Notes: generated by a model not told the origin, from the letters alone. DNA of 26,341 nt from JAXIHJ01 sp034189755 (GCA_034189755.1 JAXIHJ010000073.1:1-26341), one strand, 5' to 3'; numbered from the stretch's first letter, positions 14,947 through 23,934 are shown. Program-made: numbers and translations.

Positions 14947-17472
14947 ATGTTTGAACGCTTTACCGAACGCGCACGGAAGGTCATGGCGCTGGCCCATCAG
15001 GAGGCCCAGCGATTCAACCACGACAACATCGGCACCGAGCACATCCTGCTGGGCCTGATCAAGGAAGGCAGCGGGGTCGGCGCAAACGTGCTGAAGAACC
15101 TCAGCGTGGACCTTCAGAAGGTCCGCATGGAGGTTGAGAAGCTCGTCAAGACCGGGCCTGACATGGTTACGATGGGCAAGCTGCCTCAGACGCCTCGGGC
15201 CAAGAAGGTCATCGAATACGCTCTGGAGGAGGCTCGCAACTTAAGCCACAACTACGTCGGCACCGAGCACATCCTGCTGGGCCTGCTGCGCGAGCAGGAC
15301 GGTGTCGCCGCCCAGGTGATGATGAACCTCGACCTGAAGCTGGACGACGTCCGCGAAGAGGTGCTCCAGCTTCTTGGCGCCGGTCTCGAGCCGACAGAAT
15401 CGCCCGCCGGTTCACCCGGCAAGGCCGGCCGGCGGACCAAAAGCAAAACCCCCGCGCTGGACAGTTTCGGCCGCGACCTGACGGAACTGGCCCGCCAGGA
15501 CCAGCTTGATCCGGTAATCGGGCGGCAGGATGAAATTGAACGGGTGATCCAGGTGCTGTGCCGCCGGACCAAGAACAATCCCGTCCTGCTGGGTGAGGCC
15601 GGCGTCGGCAAGACGGCGATCGTCGAAGGTCTGGCCAGAAAAATCGTCTCCAACGACGTACCGGAAATTCTGCACGATAGGCGCATCGTCGCGCTGGACC
15701 TGGCGATGATGGTAGCCGGTACGAAATACCGCGGGCAGTTCGAGGAGCGGATCAAGGCCGTCATGAACGAGGTCCGTCGTGCCCGAAACGTCATCCTGTT
15801 CATCGACGAACTGCACACGCTGGTCGGCGCCGGTGGCGCCGAAGGCGCCATAGACGCCGCCAACGTGCTCAAGCCGTCGCTGAGCCGAGGCGAAATTCAG
15901 TGCATCGGCGCGACCACAATGGATGAGTATCGAAAGCACATCGAGAAGGACGGCGCGCTGGAGCGGCGGTTCCAGACCATTATCGTCAACCCGCCGAACA
16001 GGCAGCAGACGCTGAAAATTCTCAAGGGCCTGCGCGACCGCTACGAGGCGCACCATCGGGTCAGCTTCAGCGATGAGGCGCTGGAAAAGGCGGTGGAATT
16101 ATCCAGCCGATACGTTACCGGCCGCGTGCAGCCCGACAAGGCCATTGACGTTATTGACGAGGCCGGTGCTCGCATCCGGCTCAAGAGCATGACCAGGCCG
16201 CCAGACCTCGCCGACGTCGAGGAGCAAGTCAAAAAACTCCAGCTCGAAAAAGACGAGGCCGTCAAGAACGCCGATTATGAGCGAGCCGCCGAGCTGCGCG
16301 ACCAGGCCGAGCAGCTCCGTACGAAAAAAGACCAGATGCGCCAGGCATGGAAAGATCGCCTCAGCGAGACCGACGGCGTCGTGGACGAGGAAGTCGTCGC
16401 CGAGGTCGTCTCGAAGATGACCGGCGTGCCGCTGACCCGCCTGGAGGCCGAAGAGGCCCAGCGCCTGCTGCAACTGGAAGACGAACTGCACAAGCGAGTC
16501 GTCAGCCAGGACGAAGCCATCAAGGCGGTCGCCAAGTCCATCCGGCGTGCCCGTTCAGGCCTGAAAGACCCCCGCCGCCCGATGGGTTCCTTTATCTTCG
16601 CAGGGCCGTCCGGCGTCGGCAAAACACTGCTTTCAAAGGCGATGGCTGAGTTCATGTTCGGCGATGAAGACGCGCTGGTGCAGATGGACATGTCCGAGTA
16701 CATGGAGAAGCACAACGTCTCGCGGCTTATCGGCGCACCGCCGGGCTACGTCGGCTATGAAGAAGGCGGCCAGCTCACCGAGCGTATTCGCCGCAGGCCT
16801 TACGCGGTTGTCCTGCTGGACGAAATCGAAAAGGCGCACCCGGACGTGTTCAACATGCTGCTGCAAATCATGGAGGAAGGGCAACTGACAGATTCGTTCG
16901 GCCGGCGGGTGGACTTCCGCAATACCATCTTGATTCTGACCACAAACATCGGCGCGGAGATGATCAAGTCGAAGGGCAGCTTCGGCTTCGGGCGACGCGA
17001 TGAAGAAGCCAATTACGAGAAGATGAAGGAAATGCTCCATCAGGAAGTCGAGCGGCACTTCCGGCCTGAGTTCCTCAACCGTCTCGATGACATCATCGTC
17101 TTCAAGGCGCTGACCCGCGAGGATCTCTGCACGATCGTCGATTACGAGCTTCGCAAGGTGCGTCAGCGGCTGGCTGAGCACGGGCTGAAGCTCGAACTGA
17201 ACGACGAGGCCAAAGAGTTTCTCATCGACAAGGGCTACAATCCCGACTTCGGCGCCAGGCCGCTGCGGCGGGCAATCGAACAGCACGTGGAAGACCCCAT
17301 CAGCGAGGAGATTCTGCGCAGCGGCTACAAGAACAACACAGGCATCGCCGTATCCGTCAAGGCCGACGAGGGCGAAGACGCCCAAAAACACCTGTATTTC
17401 GAAGGCACCGGCGAGAAGGCCACCGAAGACTCTGAAGATAAAAAACTTCAAGAGGCCCACGAGGCAACCTGA
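14947..17472 (+). CDS. clpC: Clp protease ATP-binding subunit ClpC
   Basis: 841-residue Hsp100 AAA+ unfoldase that feeds substrates to ClpP. It has duplicated N-terminal Clp_N repeats (GTEHILLGL at about residues 29 and 104), D1 Walker A GEAGVGKT (216-223) with Walker B FIDELH, a ClpC-type coiled middle domain with a UVR-like motif (NADYERAAELRDQAEQL near 440), D2 Walker A GPSGVGKT (553-560) with Walker B VVLLDEIEKAH, and a ClpP-docking-loop candidate GFGFGRR near 678. This order and length separate it from ClpA and ClpB. The ATG has GGGAG about 12 nt upstream, a slightly long spacing. No clpP, mcsA/mcsB or ctsR gene is next to it, and no CIRCE box was seen, so stress control must use other means. 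Confidence 0.97.
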   Translation: MFERFTERARKVMALAHQEAQRFNHDNIGTEHILLGLIKEGSGVGANVLKNLSVDLQKVRMEVEKLVKTGPDMVTMGKLPQTPRAKKVIEYALEEARNLSHNYVGTEHILLGLLREQDGVAAQVMMNLDLKLDDVREEVLQLLGAGLEPTESPAGSPGKAGRRTKSKTPALDSFGRDLTELARQDQLDPVIGRQDEIERVIQVLCRRTKNNPVLLGEAGVGKTAIVEGLARKIVSNDVPEILHDRRIVALDLAMMVAGTKYRGQFEERIKAVMNEVRRARNVILFIDELHTLVGAGGAEGAIDAANVLKPSLSRGEIQCIGATTMDEYRKHIEKDGALERRFQTIIVNPPNRQQTLKILKGLRDRYEAHHRVSFSDEALEKAVELSSRYVTGRVQPDKAIDVIDEAGARIRLKSMTRPPDLADVEEQVKKLQLEKDEAVKNADYERAAELRDQAEQLRTKKDQMRQAWKDRLSETDGVVDEEVVAEVVSKMTGVPLTRLEAEEAQRLLQLEDELHKRVVSQDEAIKAVAKSIRRARSGLKDPRRPMGSFIFAGPSGVGKTLLSKAMAEFMFGDEDALVQMDMSEYMEKHNVSRLIGAPPGYVGYEEGGQLTERIRRRPYAVVLLDEIEKAHPDVFNMLLQIMEEGQLTDSFGRRVDFRNTILILTTNIGAEMIKSKGSFGFGRRDEEANYEKMKEMLHQEVERHFRPEFLNRLDDIIVFKALTREDLCTIVDYELRKVRQRLAEHGLKLELNDEAKEFLIDKGYNPDFGARPLRRAIEQHVEDPISEEILRSGYKNNTGIAVSVKADEGEDAQKHLYFEGTGEKATEDSEDKKLQEAHEAT

Positions 17473-17476
17473 CCAA

Positions 17477-17497
17477 CTGAGGGGGGACACACCTCAG
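17477..17497 (+). other. Hairpin after clpC
   Basis: CTGAGG and CCTCAG form a 6-bp stem around a 9-nt G-rich loop, 5 nt after the clpC stop. There is no T-run, so it is a weak terminator candidate at best. Confidence 0.35.
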
Positions 17498-17536
17498 CAC
17501 GTTAATCCGCCGGGCTGCGCGTATTGCATTTACGCA

Positions 17537-17565
17537 TTCACGAACCAACGCCGTTCTGTTAGACT
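17537..17565 (+). promoter_or_regulatory. Possible promoter of the sugar cassette
   Basis: TTCACG (17537-17542), 17-bp spacer, TAGACT (17560-17565); each box matches 4 of 6 consensus bases. The predicted start near 17572 would give a 24-nt leader to the ATG at 17596. A short inverted repeat GCGTA/TACGC lies just upstream (17519-17535). Confidence 0.4.
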
Positions 17566-17595
17566 ATCTTAGATTACTTCGCCAAGAGAGTGGTT

Positions 17596-18501
17596 ATGCT
17601 ATCCACCAGGCAACTCATGCAGAACGCCATGCAGGCCCACAAGGTCATACCCGCGTTCAACATCTCTTATCTGCCGATGATGGAGCCTGTTATAGCAGCT
17701 CTCCGCGAGGTCCGCAGTTTCGGCCTAGTCGCCGTAGCCCAGGTGGACTGGGAACAGTTCGGGGCCGTTGATCTGCCGACGACCCACAAGGAATATCAAC
17801 GCCTAAAGGACGAAAGGTTCACCCGGCTTCACCTGGACCACGTGCCAGTAGTCAGCGAGGAAGGCCGGCCCGTCGATTACGAATCCGTCATAGCCGAGGC
17901 CGTCGAATTGGGGTATCAATCGGTAATGGTGGATGGCTCGTGGACCGACCTGGACAGCAACATCGCCGCCACCCGGAAGGTCGTTGATATGGCCCACGCT
18001 GCGGGAATACCGGTCGAGGCGGAGGTTGGCGCCGTGCTGGGCTACGGGCCTGCGGCCATGCCGCCATACGAAGAACTGTTTGCTTCACGCAGGGGATTCA
18101 CCGATATTGGTCAGGCCGGGCGGTTCATCGAGCAGAGCGGTGCGGACTGGCTTTCTGTGGCCGTCGGTAACATCCACGGTGCACTTTCAGCCGAGAAGAG
18201 AAACAAGGAAAAAACCGCCGCCAGGCTCGATATCGGCCATATTCGTCGGCTGCACCAGGCCGTCAACGTACCACTGGTATTGCACGGCGGCAGTGGGATT
18301 TCTAAAAGCTATATCCTTCAGGCCGCCCGCAACGGTATTGCCAAGATTAACGTAGCCACCGTCATTCGCCAGGCCTACGAGGCGGCCTGCAAAGATTCCG
18401 TCGCCGACGCGCAGCGGGCCGTGCGCAAAGCTGCGGTCCGGCTTTTGACTGAAGAATTGGAACTTGCTGACTCGGTAGATATTATCAACCCGGAAAATTG
18501 A
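17596..18501 (+). CDS. Class II ketose-(bis)phosphate aldolase family protein
   Basis: 301-residue zinc-dependent aldolase of the fructose-bisphosphate/tagatose-bisphosphate aldolase family, cleaving a ketose phosphate to DHAP plus an aldehyde. Visible active-site elements: D81 and H82 in HLDH, E143 in EAEVG, H194 in VAVGNIHG, H230 with the phosphate loop in LVLHGGSGI (228-235), and KINVAT (250-255). In canonical members HLDH is followed by glycine or cysteine; here it is valine. The ATG at 17596 is preferred over the GTG two codons earlier because AAGAGAG lies 5 nt before it and would overlap the GTG. The isomerase gene follows with its ribosome binding site on the stop codon, so the job is probably to split the phosphorylated sugar made by the two downstream enzymes. 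Confidence 0.87.
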   Translation: MLSTRQLMQNAMQAHKVIPAFNISYLPMMEPVIAALREVRSFGLVAVAQVDWEQFGAVDLPTTHKEYQRLKDERFTRLHLDHVPVVSEEGRPVDYESVIAEAVELGYQSVMVDGSWTDLDSNIAATRKVVDMAHAAGIPVEAEVGAVLGYGPAAMPPYEELFASRRGFTDIGQAGRFIEQSGADWLSVAVGNIHGALSAEKRNKEKTAARLDIGHIRRLHQAVNVPLVLHGGSGISKSYILQAARNGIAKINVATVIRQAYEAACKDSVADAQRAVRKAAVRLLTEELELADSVDIINPEN

Positions 18502-18512
18502 GGACCACTGCC

Positions 18513-19919
18513 ATGAAGAACAAAAAGGCCACGTTCGCACTGTTTTTCAGTAATCGCGGTTTTTTCCCGGCTTCGCTTCAGACCGGGGCACGCAGGGAGC
18601 TGACCGCGTCGCTGAAAAAACTGGGCTACGAAACAATCTCGCTGGACCCCAAGGCGACAAATCACGGCGCCGTGGAAACGCCGCAGGAAGGCAAAATCTA
18701 CGCCGAGTTCCTCAGGCAGAACCGAGGCCGGTTCCAGGGCGTGATACTCTGCCTGCCGAACTTCGGCGACGAGACCGGCGCAATAGCGGCGTTGAAAGAC
18801 TGCGGAGTGCCGATCCTCATCCAGGCCTACGGCGACGAGCTGGACAAAATGGGCACAGCCAGCCGCCGCGACGCTTTCTGCGGCAAGTTTTCGGTCATGG
18901 ACGTCTTTTGCCAATACGGCCTGCCGTTTACCATACAGGAACCCCACACGGTCCATCCGCTCAGCGATGTTTTTGCAGCCAACGTCGATTACTTCGACCG
19001 CCTCTGCCGCGTGGTGGCCGGAATGAAAGATATAACCATCGGCGCCATAGGCGCCCGCACCACGCCGTTCAAGACCGTGCGAATCGACGAGTCGGCCCTC
19101 CAGCGGTACGGCGTTACCACCGAGACATTTGACTTGTCCGCTGTTTTTGCCCAGGTAAAGGCCCTCAGAAGCACCAACAGCAAGGTCAAGGCCAAGGTCC
19201 AGCGGCTCAGGGATTTCACCTCCTGGCGGGCCGTGCCTCGCAAAGCCTTTGAGAACCTTGCGAAGCTGGGCGTGGTGCTGGATGAGATGATCGAGCAATA
19301 CGACCTGGACGCCATCGCCATTCGCTGCTGGACGGAGATGCAGACCGAGCTGGGCATATCCCCGTGCGTGCTGCTGGGCGAGCTGAACGAGCGAGGCATA
19401 CCGGCGGCATGTGAGGTGGACGTCGGCAGCGCCATGACGATGCACGCGCTTTCTTTGGCTTCAGGCAAGGCTGCGGCGTGTCTGGACTGGAACAACAACT
19501 ACGGCGAGCACCGGGACAAGTGCATTATCTTCCATTGCGGCCCGGTGCCGTCCTCGATGATGGCCGGCAAGGGGCGAATAATCGACCACGGCATTCTCAA
19601 TAAGGCCGTGGGCAAGGGCCGGGCTTTCGGCTGCAACGTCGGGCGAATCAAGCCCACGCCGATGACCTTCGGAAACACGATGACACAGGCCGGCAAAATA
19701 AAGGTCTACCTCGGCCAGGGGAGGTTCACGAAGGACCCGATCCCCAAGGCCTTTTTCGGATGCGCCGGCGTGGTGCAAATTCCCGACCTCCAGAACGTCC
19801 TGCGCACAATCGGCTACGCCGGCCATCGACATCACGTTACCGTTACACCGGGCCACGTGCTGGAACCGGTCCGCGAGGCCTTTGAAAAATATCTGGGATA
19901 CGAGGTGACGGCGGTATGA
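18513..19919 (+). CDS. L-fucose/L-arabinose isomerase-like sugar isomerase
   Basis: 468-residue protein of the FucI/AraA-like isomerase fold, interconverting an aldose and a ketose with a divalent metal in the cytoplasm. The C-terminal half carries the likely metal ligands and proton-transfer groups: the Glu of CWTEMQTELGISPC, the Glu/Asp of CEVDVGSAMTMHAL and the His of IFHCGPVPSS. The N-terminal half is the variable Rossmann-like region. The protein is shorter than classical FucI (about 590 residues), as in the distant isomerase-like relatives, so the sugar cannot be named. The ATG at 18513 has GAGG overlapping the upstream aldolase stop codon. The end overlaps the kinase start by 4 nt (ATGA), so all three genes are translationally coupled. 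Confidence 0.82.
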   Translation: MKNKKATFALFFSNRGFFPASLQTGARRELTASLKKLGYETISLDPKATNHGAVETPQEGKIYAEFLRQNRGRFQGVILCLPNFGDETGAIAALKDCGVPILIQAYGDELDKMGTASRRDAFCGKFSVMDVFCQYGLPFTIQEPHTVHPLSDVFAANVDYFDRLCRVVAGMKDITIGAIGARTTPFKTVRIDESALQRYGVTTETFDLSAVFAQVKALRSTNSKVKAKVQRLRDFTSWRAVPRKAFENLAKLGVVLDEMIEQYDLDAIAIRCWTEMQTELGISPCVLLGELNERGIPAACEVDVGSAMTMHALSLASGKAAACLDWNNNYGEHRDKCIIFHCGPVPSSMMAGKGRIIDHGILNKAVGKGRAFGCNVGRIKPTPMTFGNTMTQAGKIKVYLGQGRFTKDPIPKAFFGCAGVVQIPDLQNVLRTIGYAGHRHHVTVTPGHVLEPVREAFEKYLGYEVTAV

Positions 19920-21430
19920 GCCTGCTTGGGCTGGACGTGGGAACAACAGGCTGCAAGGCCGTAGCCTTCGACCTGGAGGGCAACGTGCTGGCATCGGCCT
20001 ATCTGGAATATCCCCTTCTCCACCCCCAGCCCGGCTGGTCGGAACTCGACAGCCGGGGGCTTTGGCAAAAGGTAACCGTTCTGTTGCAGACCGTTAACCG
20101 GCAGGTTGAGGCGGACCCGGTTCGGGCGCTAAGCGTCTCCTGCCAGGGCGAAGCGGTAACAGCCGTTGACGCTACAGGCCAACCCCTTTGTAACTTCAGC
20201 GTGTCGTTCGACCTCAGAACGGTTCAGCAGTCCAAATGGTGGCGGGAGCATTTCGGCGCTGAGCGGCTTTTTAAGATAACCGGCATGCCGCTGCACGCCA
20301 TGTATTCTATCAACAAGATAATGTGGTACAGGCAAAACCGCCCCGACATGTTCGCAAAAGCAGTGAAATTCCTCTGCGTGGAAGATTTCGTAAGCTTCAA
20401 GCTCACCGGCCGTTACGTTATCGATTGGTCTTTGGCCGGCCGAACCATGGCCTTCGACGTGGTCAACAAACGCTGGTCCGACGAGATATTGCAAGCCGCC
20501 GGTATCGATAAAAATCTCCTGCCGGAACCTTGCGCCTCGTCGTCTGTAATCGGGCACGTGCTGCCCGACCTGTCGCGGGAACTTGGTTTTCAGGGCGAGG
20601 TTGTCGTAGCCGCCGGCGGGCACGACCAGCCCTGCGGGGCACTGGGGGCAGGAATCATAGAGCCTGGCATAGCCATGAAAGCCACAGGCACCTCGGACGC
20701 TATCTGCCCGGCGTTTGCCAAGCCAATACTGTCTGAAAAAATGCTCTCAGGCAATTATTCCTGTTACCCGCATGTAGAGCCTCAGCAGTACGTCTCTATC
20801 GCCTTTAATCTGACCGGCGGGTTGTTGCTTAGATGGTATCGTGATACGCTCTGCGGCGTGGAAACGGCCCGGGCGGCCGAATCGGAGCGGGACGCCTACG
20901 ACATTATCGTCGAGGAAGCCTCCGACGAAATCAGGAGCCTGTTCTTCCTGCCGCATTTTGTGGGATCGGGAACCCCCTACCTCGATTCCGGCTCGCGCGG
21001 CGCGTTGGTGGGCCTGACCATTGACACCACCAGGCAGGATATATCCAAGGCGGTGCTGGATTCCACCAACTACGAAATGAAGCTGAACATAGACAAGATG
21101 AACGATGCAGGCCTGGGCATACGGCAGCTTAGGGCTGTCGGCGGCGGAGCGAGGAGCCGGAGATGGCTCCAAATGAAGGCGGACACCTTTGAGATGCCGG
21201 TCTGCTCGATGCGGACCCCGGAGGCCGCCTCTCTTGGAGCGGCCATGCTGGCGGGCGTATCCGTCGGCTGCTTCAAAAACATACGCGACGCCGTCGAGGC
21301 CATGGTGCACATAGAACGCACCTATCATCCGAATAAAGAACAGAGTCGGCGCTACCGGGAGAAATACCTTCAGTATCGCCGGCTTTATCGCTGTCTCAGG
21401 AGCTTCAATCACCTGATAACGGAAAACTAA
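19916..21430 (+). CDS. FGGY-family carbohydrate kinase (xylulokinase-like)
   Basis: 504-residue sugar kinase of the FGGY family. It has the N-terminal phosphate motif LDVGTTGCKAVAFD (6-19), the catalytic base D237 in GGHDQPCGALGAG, the ATGTSD phosphate-2 stretch near residue 260, and the adenosine motif AVGGGARSRRWLQMKAD near 410 followed by EAASLGAAMLAG. It probably phosphorylates the ketose produced by the preceding isomerase; xylulose, fuculose, ribulose or tagatose are all possible. The ATG overlaps the isomerase stop (ATGA), the usual sign of coupling. No transporter or regulator is in the cassette, and no clear terminator follows. Confidence 0.9.
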   Translation: MSLLGLDVGTTGCKAVAFDLEGNVLASAYLEYPLLHPQPGWSELDSRGLWQKVTVLLQTVNRQVEADPVRALSVSCQGEAVTAVDATGQPLCNFSVSFDLRTVQQSKWWREHFGAERLFKITGMPLHAMYSINKIMWYRQNRPDMFAKAVKFLCVEDFVSFKLTGRYVIDWSLAGRTMAFDVVNKRWSDEILQAAGIDKNLLPEPCASSSVIGHVLPDLSRELGFQGEVVVAAGGHDQPCGALGAGIIEPGIAMKATGTSDAICPAFAKPILSEKMLSGNYSCYPHVEPQQYVSIAFNLTGGLLLRWYRDTLCGVETARAAESERDAYDIIVEEASDEIRSLFFLPHFVGSGTPYLDSGSRGALVGLTIDTTRQDISKAVLDSTNYEMKLNIDKMNDAGLGIRQLRAVGGGARSRRWLQMKADTFEMPVCSMRTPEAASLGAAMLAGVSVGCFKNIRDAVEAMVHIERTYHPNKEQSRRYREKYLQYRRLYRCLRSFNHLITEN

Positions 21431-21488
21431 CACTACAACGCGGCCGTATGAATTATGCGGCGGGCGGAAAGGATTTTTTCGGAACACG

Positions 21489-22145
21489 ATGGCCGACCGG
21501 GCGTCAAAAACATTGGTTGATAACCTGGGCGACGGCGGCGATGAGTCAGGCTCGCCGCAGGCCATAGCCTTTGCCGACGCTGCGCTGATTGAGCGGTGTC
21601 GAAGCGGCGATATGCAGGCCTTCGCGCTGCTGGTGGCGAAGTACCAGGACCGCGTTTTTAATATGGTGTTTCGATTGTGCGGCAACCGTGCGGACGCCGA
21701 AGAACTGGCCCAGGAGGCCTTTCTGAAGGCCCTGGCCAAACTCCGGCAGTTTCGCGGGCAGAGCGGGTTCTACACCTGGCTGTTCCGGATCGCCGCCAAC
21801 TTGACAATATCACATCGGCGCCGCCGCGGGCGGATCAGGTTTCATTCGCTCGACGGGCCGGAAGACTGCGGCGAGCGGGCCGGGCTGCTGACGGCGGCTG
21901 CGGCAGGCAGGCGAGAGCCTAACCCGCAGGCGGCAGCCATGTCGGCCGAAACCGCTCAACGCGTCAACAAGGCAATTGCGGAACTGGACGACGAGTATCG
22001 ACTGGTCGTCGTATTGAGAGATATAGAGGAAATGAACTACGCACAAATCGCCGACGTGCTGAACGTGCCCGCAGGAACGGTCAAGAGCCGGCTGCATCGG
22101 GCCAGACGAATCCTGTCAAAAAAGCTTCAGTACCTGGTTGGTTGA
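21489..22145 (+). CDS. ECF-subfamily RNA polymerase sigma factor
   Basis: 218-residue RpoE-like extracytoplasmic-function sigma factor. Region 2 spans about 45-112 (FALLVAKYQDRVFNMVFRL, DAEELAQEAFLKA, FYTWLFRIAANLTISHRRRR). Region 4 spans about 156-212, with the helix-turn-helix MNYAQIADVLNVPAGTVKSR. The two are joined by an Ala/Gly-rich linker of about 45 residues, longer than usual. A 30-residue N-terminal extension precedes region 2. It directs transcription of a small regulon when released by its partner. The next gene begins one base after the stop and looks like its anti-sigma factor. A GGA lies 6-7 nt before the ATG. Confidence 0.93.
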   Translation: MADRASKTLVDNLGDGGDESGSPQAIAFADAALIERCRSGDMQAFALLVAKYQDRVFNMVFRLCGNRADAEELAQEAFLKALAKLRQFRGQSGFYTWLFRIAANLTISHRRRRGRIRFHSLDGPEDCGERAGLLTAAAAGRREPNPQAAAMSAETAQRVNKAIAELDDEYRLVVVLRDIEEMNYAQIADVLNVPAGTVKSRLHRARRILSKKLQYLVG

Positions 22146-22146
22146 C

Positions 22147-23373
22147 ATGAACGAGCGAGAAAAAACTAACGAACATCTTCACGAGCAGCTTTCAGCCTAC
22201 CTGGACGGCGAACTGGACGCCCGCGCCGCCGCCCGCCTCGAGCAGGCCGTTCAGGCGGATGCCGAGCTTGCCGCCGAACTCACCCGCCTGCGCGCGACCC
22301 GCAAGCTGGTGCGCGGCCTGGCAAGGGCCGAGGCGCCGAACGGTTTCGCCGACGACGTACTGGCCCAGGCCGAGCGACAACAACTGATCCGCGCCGGCAC
22401 GCACGAGCCGGAGGCCAGGTCCATGCGATGGGTCCGCCTGCTGGCAACGGCGGCGATGCTGCTGATCGTCTGCGGTGCGGGTGTAACCATTGTGGTATCT
22501 CTGCGCCAAGCGACGGTCGGACGGCATCCAGCCGAGTCCGGCAAAGACGCCGACAAGCTTGCCCAAGCACCCGACGAGGCCGAGCGCGGCGGAACCGTTG
22601 AAAATCTCTCCGCAACGCCCAAGCCCGCACCGGAGGCCGGGCCGGCCGAAAAACCCATCGCACGCCGTCACAGCGAGGAATCGCCGGACGTCGAAAACGT
22701 GGTAATCTACACCGACGACCTGCACGTCGCACGGCGCGAGGTGGAACTGGTGCTCGCCTGCAACTCCATCCAGCCGCTTACGCCGGGCGCTACGCATTTG
22801 TCCTACAAAATGGCTTATGCCTACGAGGTCGAGGAGATCAATCCGACACAGGTCAAGTATCGGGTCAGCGCCAGTGCGAAACAGATGTCCAGATTGAACA
22901 GTGACCTGAACCTGATTCGCAGCCGCCAGCGGGTTTCACAGTTGCAGCCCAGCCCGAAGCTCGCCGACTCCGCCGGCGCTGGCGGCGTCGTGGCGGCTGG
23001 TAAGGTTTTCGTCGCCGGCACTACGGTAGCAGAATCGCCGCTCGTGCCGGAGAAAAAACAAGCCGCCGATGCGCTTCAAGCCAAAAAGTCCTATAGGGGC
23101 GCGGGCGAAGCGGCCTCGCTCAACGACAAACCAATGTTAAAAGGGGCAGGCCCGTCGAAATTGGAATCCAGGAAGCGTATGCGTCGTTTCGTGGTGGCGT
23201 CGGCTGTTACACAGCCGGCCTCCCGGCCTGCGACGGCAAGGGTTCGACCGATCCTTATCACACTGAACCTGCGCAAGTACGAACCTGCGACGTCACGACC
23301 CGCCCGGGCCGGGCCGACAACTCAGACGACGACACAGACGACGAAACCAACCAGCCGACCGTCGGAAGACTAG
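22147..23373 (+). CDS. Membrane anti-sigma factor-like protein
   Basis: 408-residue single-pass membrane protein. Residues 1-85 are a cytoplasmic anti-sigma-type domain with LSAYLDGELDARAAARLEQ, but the His and Cys residues of the usual zinc anti-sigma (ZAS) motif are absent. One transmembrane helix is at 97-119 (LLATAAMLLIVCGAGVTIVV). The outer part is a Pro/Ala/Glu-rich stretch, a predicted folded domain (about 180-270, VVIYTDDLHVARREVEL onward) and a Thr/Gln/Pro-rich tail (378-408). The ATG at 22147 lies one base beyond the sigma factor's stop; an in-frame TTG at 22138 is less likely. It probably holds the sigma factor at the membrane and senses an envelope signal. The outer domain is not recognised. 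Confidence 0.75.
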   Translation: MNEREKTNEHLHEQLSAYLDGELDARAAARLEQAVQADAELAAELTRLRATRKLVRGLARAEAPNGFADDVLAQAERQQLIRAGTHEPEARSMRWVRLLATAAMLLIVCGAGVTIVVSLRQATVGRHPAESGKDADKLAQAPDEAERGGTVENLSATPKPAPEAGPAEKPIARRHSEESPDVENVVIYTDDLHVARREVELVLACNSIQPLTPGATHLSYKMAYAYEVEEINPTQVKYRVSASAKQMSRLNSDLNLIRSRQRVSQLQPSPKLADSAGAGGVVAAGKVFVAGTTVAESPLVPEKKQAADALQAKKSYRGAGEAASLNDKPMLKGAGPSKLESRKRMRRFVVASAVTQPASRPATARVRPILITLNLRKYEPATSRPARAGPTTQTTTQTTKPTSRPSED

Positions 23374-23378
23374 GGCCG

Positions 23379-23897
23379 CTACTGCCCCGCCACGAACACG
23401 CGCTCGGCAAACAGGCGCTGGGTAAACGGGCTTGTGAAGACGGCTACGACTACTAAACGGCGGCCCACGGGGATAGGCTTGTCCCACTGGAGCTTGAACT
23501 CATACGTTCGAGTGATGTTGTCCCAGTGCGTGAGATTCGCCTTGGAGTCCATCAGCGGCACGTCCCAGGTGGCGAGCTTTCGGCCCTTGCAATCGTTGTT
23601 GTAAGCCAAAAACCTGTACAGCTCGAATCGGAAGTTGCCGAAGCCCTTGGCTGAATCGCCATAGCCGTCGAGCAGCTCGATCCGCACGTTCAGGCCCTTG
23701 AGGCCACCGGTGCCCTCAAAAGTACGCGTGCCCGTAAACGGATGAATACGCACAGCCTTGGGCATAAGAAGATTGATCGGCGCCGGCGTCTGCTCCATGT
23801 GGCCATCAGAAGCCGCCGGCTTGAACCAGTCCCAACACCCCTGCCCGAAACCGGCTAGCAGAAACATAATCAACACCGTCAGCATGCGCACTTTCAT
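23379..23897 (-). CDS. Small exported protein, putative lipoprotein
   Basis: 172 residues: an N-terminal hydrophobic segment (MLTVLIMFLLAG, residues 5-16) ending in GFGQGC with C21 as a possible lipid-anchored cysteine, then a beta-rich domain with no recognised family. The residues before the cysteine (G-Q-G) do not fit a standard lipobox, so a plain signal peptide is possible. The ATG at 23895-23897 is preferred over a longer reading because it starts the signal sequence directly. A TAGAAT -10 box ends 7 nt before it, leaving no room for a ribosome binding site. It converges on the anti-sigma gene with 5 bp between stops and diverges from ilvC. Confidence 0.7.
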   Translation of the reverse strand: MKVRMLTVLIMFLLAGFGQGCWDWFKPAASDGHMEQTPAPINLLMPKAVRIHPFTGTRTFEGTGGLKGLNVRIELLDGYGDSAKGFGNFRFELYRFLAYNNDCKGRKLATWDVPLMDSKANLTHWDNITRTYEFKLQWDKPIPVGRRLVVVAVFTSPFTQRLFAERVFVAGQ

Positions 23898-23904
23898 ACG
23901 CAGG

Positions 23905-23934
23905 ATTCTACCCTGCCGCCCGGACGAAAGGCAA
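23905..23934 (-). promoter_or_regulatory. Promoter of the small lipoprotein, leaderless start predicted
   Basis: On the minus strand, TTGCCT (23934-23929), 18 bp, TAGAAT (23910-23905). The expected transcription start coincides with the A of the ATG at 23897. Confidence 0.5.

Noticed and set aside
23300..23373. Tandem repeat in the 3' end of the anti-sigma gene
   Set aside because: CAGACGACGA occurs only twice with imperfect flanks; it encodes an ordinary Thr/Gln-rich tail, not a repeat array.
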